Positions 11,485-20,239 of a DNA stretch of 64,000 bases are shown here, piece after piece. Each line of letters begins with the position of its first letter. Position 1 is the first letter of the stretch. The stretch comes from Morinoia aosen (Eukaryota; Arthropoda; Malacostraca; Amphipoda; Talitridae). A program made the position numbers and the translations under genes. The stretch spans positions 35,256,964-35,320,963 of the forward strand of contig CM059556.1 in NCBI GenBank assembly GCA_030386875.1. The letters are read 5' to 3'. The notes beneath the pieces are model-generated. The model ran no database searches. It was given only the letters and a program-made list of their open reading frames with translations, and was not told where the DNA came from.

Positions 11485-12062
11485 TATATCACCTTGGTAT
11501 AACAACTATGTGGCATAACACCTAGTTCCTAATAAATACCTAACTAAGTAGTATTTATAACTAGTACCTAATTAATAAATAAATAAATAGGTAGAATCTA
11601 TACCTAGTACCTTATAAATACCTAACAGCTAGGTGATATTTATACATAGTTCCTAATAAACACCTAGCAACTAGGTGGTTTTTATCCCTAATAAATACCT
11701 AACATCAAGGTGGTATTTATACCTAACAAATACCTAACATCAAGGTGGTATTTATACCTAACAAATACCCAACGACTAGGTGGTATTCATAACTAACAAA
11801 TACCCAACGACTAGGTGGTATTTATAACTAACAAATACCCAACGACTAGGTGGTCTTCGTAACTAACAAATACCCAACGACAAGGTGGTATTTATAACTA
11901 ACAAATACCCAACGACTAGGTGGTATTCATACTTAACAAATACACAACGACTAGGTGGTATTTATAAATAACAATTACATAATGAATAGGTGGTATTTAT
12001 ACCTAACAAATACCCAACAACTAGATGGAATACCCAACAAATACCCAACAATACCAAACAAC
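11485..12062 (-). repeat. ~34-bp minisatellite starting ~25 nt after a splice donor
   Basis: Units of about 34 bp (AAATACCCAACGACTAGGTGG plus a short AT spacer) repeat about 14 times and decay toward 11485. The array begins within about 25 nt of the donor of exon 12087-12214. Unlike other arrays here, the unit contains no copy of the donor. Confidence 0.88.
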
Positions 12063-12086
12063 CAGGTAAAACAAGTCAGCACACAC

Positions 12087-12214
12087 CTGCACGACTGGAT
12101 AGAGAAGGGATGCTTCACGTCCCCCACAGAGTACCGCTGGCCGTCCACTGTGCAGATGGACACTCCCCAGAAGTCGGGGTTCATGTTCGACAGCTGGGGG
12201 ATGTATTGCGCTGC
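12087..12214 (-). CDS. GLS: Glutaminase exon, start of catalytic core with Ser
   Basis: The 128-nt exon encodes [20 protein letters not shown], then [22 protein letters not shown]. It aligns along its whole length with human [42 protein letters not shown]. The Tyr of YIPQL (Tyr249 in human numbering) and the catalytic Ser of QSC (Ser286) are present. The acceptor is CCTCCCCAG and the donor TGCAG|GTGTGT. It starts in phase 0 and leaves AG for the next exon. This is the strongest single piece of evidence for the gene. A non-canonical +3 to +6 donor (GTGTGT) is noted. Confidence 0.97.
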
Positions 12215-12430
12215 CTGGGGAGGAAGGGGCGTGTTATACAAAGTCGTGGGGAGTGGGGGAATGTGTTATCTATACAGCGCTGGGGAGTGGGGGGATCAGA
12301 CCTATACAGCGCCCTGGGGAGTGGGGATATTAACATATATGAACGGAAAATATTTAAGTAAAAATACTGCTATTTGGTAGGAGAGGGGAGTAAATTAGAA
12401 TTGGAAGAAAAAATAACGATACATAAAACT
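12215..12430. other. Short intron stretch upstream of the glutaminase exon
   Basis: The sequence contains GGGGAGTGGGG-like partial repeats (three copies of CAGCGC...GGGGAGTGGGG at 12245-12330). No exon is seen. Confidence 0.5.
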
Positions 12431-12431
12431 G

Positions 12432-12615
12432 TATTATCTAGGGGCTGTATAATCTAGGGGCTGTATAATCTAGGGGCTGTATATTCTAGGGGCTGTATAT
12501 TCTAGGGGCTGTATAATCTAGGGGCTGTATAATCTAGGGGCTGTATAATCTAGGGGCTGTATAATCTAGGGGCTGTATAATCTAGGGGGCTGGCTGTGTT
12601 ATCTAGGGGGCTGTG
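12432..12615 (+). repeat. 17-bp minisatellite
   Basis: About 11 near-identical units of CTGTATAATCTAGGGG with few changes (ATATTC, GTGTTATC). It directly adjoins the 22-bp array that follows. Confidence 0.92.
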
Positions 12616-12619
12616 TTAT

Positions 12620-13489
12620 CTAGGCGGACCAAAAGGCGGACCAATATGGCGGACCAAAAGGCGGACCAATATGGCGGACCAAAAGAGCTAACACGGCGGA
12701 CCAAAAGAGCCAACACGGCGGACCAGAAGAGCCAACACGGCGGACCAGAAGAGCCAACACGGCGGACCAAAAGAGCCAACACGGCGGACCAAAAGAGCCA
12801 ACACGGCGGACCAAAAGAGCCAACACGGCGGACCAAAAGAGCCAACACGACGGACCAAAAGAGCCAACATGGTGGACCAAAAGAGCCAACATGGTGGACC
12901 AAAAAAGCCAACATGGTGGACCAAAAGAGCCAACATGGTGGACCAAAAGAGCCAACATGGTGGACCAAAAGAGCCAACATGGTGGACCAAAAGAGCCAAC
13001 ATGGTGGACCAAAAGAGCCAACATGGTGGACCAAAAGAGCCAACATGGTGGACCAAAAGAGCCAACATGGTGGACCAAAAGAGCCAACATGGCGGACCAA
13101 AAGAGCCAACATGGTGGACCAAAAGAGCCAACATGGCGGACCAAATGAGCCAACATGGCAGACCAAAAGAGCCAACATGGTGGACCAAAAGAGCCAACAT
13201 GGTGGACCAAAAGAGCCAACATGGTGGACCAAAAGAGCCAACATGGTGGACCAAAAGAGCCAACATGGCGGACCAAAGGAGCCAACATGGCGGACCAAAT
13301 GAGCCAACATGGTGGACCAAAAGAGCCAACATGGCGGAACAAATGAGCCAATATGGCGGACCAGAGGAATCAACATGGACGGCCAAAAGAGCCAACATGG
13401 CGGACCAAGAGAGCCAGAATGGGAGACTAAAAGGGTCAGAATGGGAGACTCAAAGGGCCAACAAGGCCGACCAGAAATCAAGAGCTCAC
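12620..13489 (-). repeat. 22-bp minisatellite filling the start of an intron
   Basis: About 38 units of GGCGGACCAAAAGAGCCAAC plus two bases, in two variants (ACACGG and ACATGG) that form blocks. Toward 13489 the units become degenerate and run straight into the donor of exon 13490-13619. The first intron bases (GAGCTCTTGATTTCTGGTCG on the minus strand) resemble a unit. The unit length is not divisible by three, yet all frames stay open because the unit lacks stops. Confidence 0.92.
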
Positions 13490-13619
13490 CAGACCCTCAC
13501 GGTTGCCCCTGCAGAGGTTGTAGAGCTTGTCGACGTCGTCACAGAAGGACCCAAACTCCGGGATGATGAACGAGTGGCTGAAGGCTCTCACCACGATCTC
13601 CAGATTCTCAGAGATGATT
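13490..13619 (-). CDS. GLS: Glutaminase exon, linker into catalytic domain
   Basis: The 130-nt exon encodes IISENLEIVVRAFSHSFIIP, then EFGSFCDDVDKLYNLCRGNREGL. Its counterpart in human GLS is [36 protein letters not shown]. The first base completes the glycine codon opened by exon 15538-15671, and the exon ends in phase 0 before AAQYIPQL. The acceptor is TTTCTGTGGTTAG and the donor GTCTG|GTGAGC. The GC content is much higher than in the surrounding intron, as in the other coding exons. The 22-bp array starts immediately after its donor. Confidence 0.94.
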
Positions 13620-13972
13620 CTAACCACAGAAATTAACCCATACTACATAGTAAAACCAAATAAACATAAAAAACGCCTAATCATAAGTGAATAAGATACA
13701 ATGATTCACGATAGAAAATTCGTTTTACCCCTTATGGGAAGTAGAAACGATGCGTGTGTTATCTCTTAGCTAATGTTTTTTCAAGAGTCTCAGTCTGTAA
13801 GAGCGTATTTAACGGAGTAGGTTCAAATCAGTTTTGAGTTTGAAATATAATTTAACTCCATGGCCCAGAGAATCGATTTAAGTCGTCATAAAATAGAACT
13901 CAATAGGTTCGCGTTTTGGTTTAGCAATAAAATAGGGAAAGTTTTTAGAACAAATTATAGAGCATCAGCTAC

Positions 13973-14166
13973 TTAACCCTATTTCGACCACAATGACCAC
14001 ATATGATTTCCTAATGTCTGAAAGACATTAGGAAATCATATCGTTTTTATTCTCTGAATGCTTCGATGAAAATTTCATATATACTCAATTTTATTTATGA
14101 TAATTTAGAAGAAATTACAGTAATATTTCGCTCAAGACTTACAAAAACCGGTCGTTATGGAGTTAA
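13973..14166. mobile_element. TTAA MITE with a 19-bp perfect hairpin
   Basis: TTAA flanks both ends. The left terminus TTAACCCTATTTCGACC and the reversed right terminus TTAACTCCATAACGACC share most positions. Close to the left end, 14001-14019 and 14023-14041 form a perfect 19-bp stem with a GAA loop (CTAATGTCT/AGACATTAG core). The core resembles the subterminal palindrome of the 4756-5846 element. Confidence 0.65.
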
Positions 14167-14924
14167 GGACATGTGTTGAAGGATCTGTGTTGAACCAATA
14201 ATTTAAAAAAATTCAAAACCGAGCTCGAAACAAATTTTTTGAACAAACTTTTTTGGCAATATTCGGCTGGGAAAATGAGCAAAATTGAAAAAAATTGTTC
14301 TACTGTAAACCGATTTAAAAAATGAAAATATGAGCGCAAATAGGTTTGACTATTCAAATACAATAAAGAAAGAATTTTGAAGCCAAATTTTTCACTTTTT
14401 TTATTATGATAAAAACGAAAACAGAAAAAAATACATTTCATTCAACAACTAAAAGTAAAAACTTGTTTCTAAAAATATAAATACAGTCTATCAAGATGCC
14501 ACTACACCTTTGAGAAACGTTTTGACAGTATTTGGCGACGAAGAATCGAAAAAATGTATAAATTTTTGTTACGAAACTGGGCTACAAAATGTACAAACCC
14601 TTATTGAATTGACGAAAAAATCTTCCAACCTGCTGCTATCTCAGACTCCATGCATACATGAACATAGACGTAAGAATTTCGAGTCAATTCATGAAAGACT
14701 TTCGTTGCTCAAAGCTACTAAAACTAAATACTAAAAGAATACTATGCATACTATACCGTATGAACCATAAAAAGGAAATCTAACTTTGAATGTTAATAAC
14801 TTTACAGCGTATGAAGATAATTTAATTCAGTTTCAGTATAAAGCGGAGAAAAATGTGTTCGCTTAGAAATGTTAATTCCCATTAAAATTGATAAAATTGG
14901 TCTCTTTTCACTGCAAATCCCCAC
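14167..14924. other. AT-rich intronic DNA, nothing identified
   Basis: A short open frame at 14510-14734 (plus strand) has no recognised domain and lies inside the glutaminase intron. It may be a transposon relic. Confidence 0.4.
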
Positions 14925-15537
14925 AGCTCCATTTCCCCCCCTCTCCCTTTCCCCACTTCCCACTCACCCCATGAACGTCTCGTATTCCACTCTCTCCTCT
15001 TCTACACTCCTTCCCCACTCCACCTCTCCCTTTCCTCACTCTGCACTTTCCCTTCCCCCAGTCCCCACTCTCCTCATCTTTTCCCCACTCCCCACTCCCC
15101 CTTTCCTCACTCCCCATTCACCCTTTTCCAACTTCCCACTCTCCTCACCCTTTTCCCGCTCCCCACTCCCCAATCACCCTTTTCCTACTCCCCACTCACT
15201 CTTTCCCCCACTCTCATCACCCTTTTCCTACTCCCCCACTCTTTCCTTATTCCCCCCCATCTCCTTTTCCCCACTCCCCACTTTCCCCTTCCCCACTCTT
15301 CTCATCCTTTCCCCACTCCCCACTCCCCCTTTCCCCACTCCCCACTCCCCCTTTCCCCACTCCCCCTTTCCCCTCTCCCCATTTTACCCTTTTCCCACTC
15401 CCTACTCTCCTCACCCTTTTCCCACTCGCCACTCACCTTTTCCCGACTCCCTCTCTCCTTTTCCCTACTCCCCACTCACCCTTTCCCCCATTCCTAGTCT
15501 TCCTTTCCCTACTCTCCCTCTCCCCACCCCTACTCAC
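14925..15537 (-). repeat. Donor-derived C/T-rich array with a second exon-end copy
   Basis: On the minus strand the array is variations on GTGAGTGGGGAGTGGGGAAA, beginning at the donor of exon 15538-15671. At the far end, 14961-14990 repeats the exon/intron junction: ACGTTCATGGGGTGAGTGGG against the real ACCTTCATGGGGTGAGTAGG. The array is thus bracketed by two copies of the junction. Confidence 0.85.
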
Positions 15538-15671
15538 CCCATGAAGGTCTGGTAGTCCACCACGAGGCTGTCGTCATCCACCTTGTCGCCCCTGCTCTTG
15601 ACATCCTCGACGTTCTCGTACATCTCGCGCAGCCGCGGGTCGTCCCCTCGCAGGCCCGTCGTCAGCAAACC
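15538..15671 (-). CDS. GLS: Glutaminase exon, EF-hand-like N-terminal domain part 2
   Basis: The 134-nt exon encodes GLLTTGLRGDDPRLREMYEN, then VEDVKSRGDKVDDDSLVVDYQTFMG. It corresponds to human ALKSTGLRTSDPRLKECMDMLRLTLQ and the LDKDLFKKCV helix. The TTGLR..DPRL signature is clear. It starts in phase 0 after FLA of exon 17480-17576 and ends in phase 2 (ATG GG|). The acceptor is TTCCGCCACAG and the donor GGG|GTGAGT. High GC content, with a repeat array made from its own donor behind it. Confidence 0.94.
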
Positions 15672-15903
15672 CTGTGGCGGAAGCGACACATTGTATTTTA
15701 TTTTTTATACCGATGTACCGTATTTTTGATTCTTATTTTTGACACTGACATTCCGTACATTTCAATTTTTATTTTTGACATTGACATCCCGTATTTTTTC
15801 AATTTTAACTTCTAATGAGACATTCCGTCAAAGGGGATTTCGAAATCCCCTTTCATAAACAGCTCTAATGTGTTTCATTCCTTGTGAAATTTGTGACCTA
15901 ATA

Positions 15904-15930
15904 TGTGTGTGTGTGTGTGTGTGTGTGTGT
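15904..15930 (+). repeat. (GT)n microsatellite
   Basis: About 13 uninterrupted GT dinucleotides. Confidence 0.95.
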
Positions 15931-16137
15931 TCTACGTAGTCCGTTGTCGAGTGGCAGTCACTCCCTCGTTATGATTTCGGTGACTACATGATACCGGTGC
16001 CAGTGTAATGAAGGTGGTTGTGACAACGGTAATATGAGTTGCAAAATGAACACATTAAATGGTTATAGATCGCTCCTTTGTTATAATCGAGTTTGAAAAT
16101 GCAATGCAAGCGCAACCCAAGCAACACCTATGATGTT

Positions 16138-17024
16138 TTAGTGTTGCCTATAGGAATTATTATTTGCATCCCCTGGTCCCGGATGATTTGGGGCTGAAAT
16201 TTCCCAATCCGGGAATCCCTTTTTTCCCAGGGAATCCCCGGGATTCTAAACAATATATACATATGTGAAGATATGAATGAGAAAATAATTTAAAATCATG
16301 CTGTTTATTGTGATTTATCAATTAGAAGTCAAGATTGGACTTTAGTGTTATAGTATTATTTCAATTCACATCACTACACAGTGTAGTGTACGCTATCTCA
16401 CAATATAGCATCAGAATATATTTTGTGGTTTGGTTTTGAAGGTAATAAGGAATAAATTGTAATAGATACGGTCGCAAGTGCCGATGTTGTAGAAACTAAA
16501 GCCTTTGTGTGGCGATACTATGTTAAAAATGCAACTGACAAAAGAGCAAAGTGTATAAAGTGCGGCACGAGTTTACGTTACAAAGGCTGGTCTACCAGTT
16601 GTTTGTCACGTCTCCTAAAGAGTAAGCACAGCATAGAGAAGCCTGAAACTGTAGACCCAGTAGCGTCAACTAGTAGCTCAGAAGACAGAATTCGTATTGG
16701 AACAAAGCGCCCTCATGGAAGGGAGAGCAGTAGTGAAAGCACTAAAACTAAACAAACAAAAATAACAAGTTTCGTAAAGGTGCACCAAAGTACTCCGGAA
16801 GAACAAGGAACCAAGCTTGCAGCAGTTGATGGCGTGTCAGTAAATACAGTTACAAAGAGTGAATTCATTAGAGAATCCTTCTCAGATTAAAGGTTTTTCG
16901 CTCCCTAAATCTCCAAATACTATGATAGGCATAGGCAACAAATTATTACAATAGCATAAATGTATAAATATGAAGAAATCCCAGGATCCAGGGATTTTCA
17001 ATTTGTCCCGAGGTTGTAAACCCT
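16138..17024 (+). mobile_element. Decayed hAT-like element
   Basis: A BED-finger coding remnant sits between ends that look hAT-like. The left end is TAGTGTTGCCTATAGG with GGGAATCCC-type runs. The reversed right end is TAGGGTTTACAACCTCGGGA with AAATCCCTGGATCC. I could not establish an 8-bp target duplication. The boundaries are therefore approximate. Confidence 0.55.
16507..16890 (+). pseudogene. hAT transposase N-terminal fragment (BED zinc finger)
   Basis: The frame, open from about 16460, encodes FVWRYYVKNATDKRAKCIKC, then GTSLRYKGWSTSCLSRLLKSKH. The spacing W-x-Y-F/Y ... C-x2-C ... L-x3-H fits a BED-type zinc finger, the usual N-terminal DNA-binding domain of hAT transposases. It is followed by a Ser/Lys-rich linker (KTKQTKITSF) and then a stop after RESFSD. 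No RNase H-like catalytic core or C-terminal dimerisation region follows, so only the first ~130-140 residues of a 600-residue protein remain. It lies in a glutaminase intron in the opposite orientation and is probably non-functional. Confidence 0.65.
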
Positions 17025-17479
17025 AGTAGGGATGGAGTCTGGTAAGTGTGAGATCAGAGTTCCTTTAACCTCTTCAACTATTAAGTGACCCTTTAACCTC
17101 TGCAACCTATAAGATTTCCTTCAACCTCTTTAACCTTTGAGTACAACTAAAGAGTTTAATTGAAACTCAATTAAATTTGATACAACTATAAAACGAATGT
17201 TCCGCCATACTTTAGGACTGGAACGTGTAAGTCTATTTTTTGATGTGTTACTCTAGAGAAGAAATAAAGCTTTACTTGTGCACCATTGCACGTATCTTCA
17301 TAAGTGTGTAGGCAACCAATTCTAAAGTACTGGTAATGTGTTAATTTTAATATTGGTTGTGAATTTTAAATATTTGGAAGCACGTGAGTATATTTGAATA
17401 GGTAATTTAATGAACAAGATATGGAAAAGCGTGCTAACTTCCATTACCAAAATTTACTGATGAGAAATGATCAACTTAC

Positions 17480-17576
17480 CGCTAAGAATTTCCTGACGTT
17501 GATGGTTTTTGTTTGTTTGTTGCCAAACATTTCGAAGAGGCGATTTTCCACATCGGAGAAGTGCAGCTTCACCAGC
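17480..17576 (-). CDS. GLS: Glutaminase exon, EF-hand-like N-terminal domain part 1
   Basis: The 97-nt exon encodes LVKLHFSDVENRLFEMFGNK, then QTKTINVRKFLA. It matches the family pattern [25 protein letters not shown]. The first base (G) completes a glutamate codon opened by an upstream exon ending in GA. Both exon 31539-31644 (TAC GA|) and the long open exon 19955-21783 (GTC GA|) fit this phase. The acceptor is GATTTTCTCAG and the donor GCG|GTAAGT. This is one of two main donors not followed by a tandem array. Confidence 0.9.
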
Positions 17577-18009
17577 CTGAGAAAATCAAACAAGAGTATG
17601 AATAAAATACGAATATCTATTCAAATTAAACCTTGGTAAACCCTAAATTAAAATCCTTTCACGCCATAGGTCTCCATTAAAACCCTCTGTTACACCCCTC
17701 GAGATAATTCTGCGTTGAAACCCTTTTAAAATTCTATATAGAAATTCTCTGTTGAACCGAGTAATTCTATTGTTAACCATTTTTTAGAATTTTCCACCGA
17801 CTCATTACGCTAAGGAAAAAATTCCGTTAAAATCCCATAACAACGTTCTTCTACAACTCCCAAAAAATTCAGAACAAATTTTTCACTTAAACCCTGTTAC
17901 ATCCCTTAGGTAAATATCTTTAATTTTAGGCGTTCATAAAGTCTATCTGAAAATTTGTACCAGTTGTTGATGCAATAGATTAGCAACAGTGACAGGGATT
18001 CGCTTGATT
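17577..18009. other. Intronic AT-rich DNA
   Basis: There is a loose repetition of GTTAAAACCCT-type words at 17640-17910. No exon is seen. Confidence 0.4.
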
Positions 18010-18370
18010 TGATTGTAAGTCAGTTTTAGTCCCCCTAATCACAATAAAGATGTTCCCAAGGGAGGAATGGTCCTAAGGGAGGAAGGAAGAAGGCACTATT
18101 TAGTATGAAATTATGAGAACGGAAAATCTAAGCACATGATATGTCGCACATGTCCCACACATGGAAACAGCAAAATTAAAAGAATTCATGGAAAAGGATC
18201 TGAAGAAGAAAGTTGTAGCCACTAAAAAAAAAACAGACAGCAGTGAACTGAAGAAAACACCCTGTATAATAATAAAAAATAAAAAAAAAAACCTATCTAC
18301 TGTAATCTTTGGCTCGTGACCTCACAACCTCCAGTAGACCGAGTTCCAGTAGACCCAGTGCCAGTAAACG
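18010..18370 (+). mobile_element. Decayed copy of the ~355-bp dispersed repeat
   Basis: Shares the ordered landmarks of the family: GTAAGTCAGTTTTAGTCC, AAGGGAGGAAGGAAGAAGGCA, CATTTAGTATG-like, AGAAGAAAGT, ACAGCAGTGAAC and GGCTCGTGACCTCAC. The 5' part carries an internal duplication. Confidence 0.6.
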
Positions 18371-18577
18371 TATTCTAAGGAAATCTAAGACTTGCTGACC
18401 GATCAGTAACTGAGCGCATTGACTAAACCAAACAACTTCATCATACTCTTCTGGTACAATAATGGCAAGAAAATACTGTCAAAAAGACATTTCTCAGCTC
18501 AATCGCTTTCGAGATGTCGCAGTACTGCAGTTGCACAACACTTGCTCGCTTCTACCTAGAGCCTAGTTCTCTTGGAT

Positions 18578-18665
18578 AAATCGTATAGCCGGCATGAGGG
18601 ATCGATCTCTGCACCTTGTAAGTCGAAGCACCTATCGTCATTGTAAAAAAGCACGTTTGATATCA
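18578..18665 (-). repeat. Possible tRNA-derived SINE relic
   Basis: The minus strand reads GATAGGTGCTTCGACTTACA, then AGGTGCAGAGATCGATCCCTC. This resembles the anticodon/T-arm half of a tRNA with a box-B-like AGATCGATCCC. Box A is not clear, and a functional tRNA is unlikely. Confidence 0.4.
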
Positions 18666-19204
18666 GCTTGAGGAAATGCTTATTTTGTATTACAGCTTTG
18701 TTCTGTGATGATTGTCCATGCAGTCTTCGCTGTACTGGAATTTGAGTGTGGGACGATTACCTTATCTAGTAGCCCTCAGTTATCGGCTGAGGTTCGCTGT
18801 TGTACGTGGAAAAAGTAAATTATTTTCTAGAATATTCTACCGAATTAATAGCTCGTAAATTGCCCTAGAAGGTACTACGACTATTTGTTATTTCTTTAAC
18901 ACGGCGTTTGTGAGAGTGTTGGATAATTTTTAACTAAATAATTTATCACTTATGTTGATATCATACTTATGTTTTACTTTTGATTATTCTTACAACGAAC
19001 TAGTTTTCAGCTCACAAAAAAGATTTGAAGTTCAATTCTCGGTGAAATTCATGTTGTGTAACTATAGTGAGTTAACTTTTCAGTATGTGTCGGATCTTTG
19101 TTGCGCCCATTGTACAAGCGATTTAATATCGCGTTATCATTTACCTCTGCACTGAGACTCGAATTTAAGAATGTAATTACTCTGGTCACCCCTAAGTTTG
19201 ATTA

Positions 19205-19560
19205 GATTAGATTATTAGTTAGTTTAAGCTTCCCTATCCGCAACAAAGGCTATCCAAAGAGAGGAAGGAAGAAGGCACCATTTAGTATGGAGTTAAAGAA
19301 ACGCAGAATCTATGCAGAAAGGGCACAGAAACAGAAAGCTAAGAAAGAATATCATGAAACAAGAAAAAGTTGAAGAAGAAAGTAGTAGGTACTGAAAAAA
19401 CAGGACAGCAGTGAACCAAAAAAAGATGGCCCTTTACAAAACAAAAACCTATGTTATTTTAACAAAAAGAAAGCCTACTTAACCCTTAGCTCGGGACCTC
19501 ACATATTCCCCGTGGGAGCGCTAATTCCCATAGATACAACAGTTGTATCCCCCTGAGGGG
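19205..19560 (+). mobile_element. ~355-bp dispersed repeat, well preserved copy
   Basis: Starts ATTAGATTATTAGTTAGTTT and ends GTTGTATCCCCCTGAGGGG. It is close to the copy at 41097-41450 and includes AAGAGAGGAAGGAAGAAGGC and CCATTTAGTATGGAGTTAAA. There is no long ORF, no clear inverted repeat and no poly(A). Confidence 0.85.
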
Positions 19561-19654
19561 CCCTAGGTAAGTGATGCAGGTTGTAAAAATAAATAAAATT
19601 GCTCAAGTAATAAACAAACTTCCAGTAAACTCAGCACAAACTGGCTATCAACAC

Positions 19655-19934
19655 ACTAATGCGCATCTAGGTTAACTGAATTACGTTGAACATAATTGTA
19701 CACCTTAGAATAGCGTTGTTGATAAGGTGCTCTAGAAGTCAATAAACCTAGTCGGGCCATTGTGACGTCTTGGGCATCTTAGTCGAGCTACTCAAATGTG
19801 TCCTAAAAGCCTCAAGAAACAATCTACTGAAGTATCGTTTGTGAAAACTAAATTGCTCAAATTGTTGGAATTGTATAAGTTGTTTAAATTACTTAAATTC
19901 TGTAAATTGTTTAAATGATTTACATGATTTAAAC
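19655..19934 (+). mobile_element. Old CR1-like LINE 3' end
   Basis: Follows the 3' UTR of the 47-kb LINE with many changes (AGGTTAACTGAATTACGTTG, TACACCTTAGAATAGCG, TCTAGAAGTCAATAAACCTAG). It ends in an eroded AATTGTTTA tail. It stops about 20 bp from the donor of the 19955-21783 exon. Confidence 0.75.
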
Positions 19935-19954
19935 ACGGCACAGAAGTCACTTAC

Positions 19955-20188
19955 TCGACACAGTGCGACACCGTCCGGCTCAAGCGCTTAGGTGTCGATT
20001 TACCACGGCCCAGCGACAGATACAGAGGCTCTAGCCGACGCCGAGGTTTCTTTCGATATTCGATGACCTCCGAACTATTTGTGTTGCATGGGTTTGGTGG
20101 ACTACACATGGGACAGTTCTGGGCCTCCATTACAGAAATTTTACTCCTGCATGAATAGGGTTCTTTTTCTCTATGTGAAAGACGCTTC

Positions 20189-20239
<51 letters not shown>

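Noticed and set aside
12603-13636. Several 230-290-codon frames (Trp/Lys or Leu/Val rich)
   Set aside because: 22-bp array without stops; the right-hand end overlaps a real glutaminase exon on the minus strand in a different frame.
14869-15555. Pro/Ser/Thr-rich 228-codon plus-strand frame
   Set aside because: It is the complement of the donor-derived C/T array plus the glutaminase exon end.
18578-18665. A functional tRNA gene
   Set aside because: Box B-like sequence only; no complete cloverleaf could be drawn, so it was kept as a possible SINE relic.
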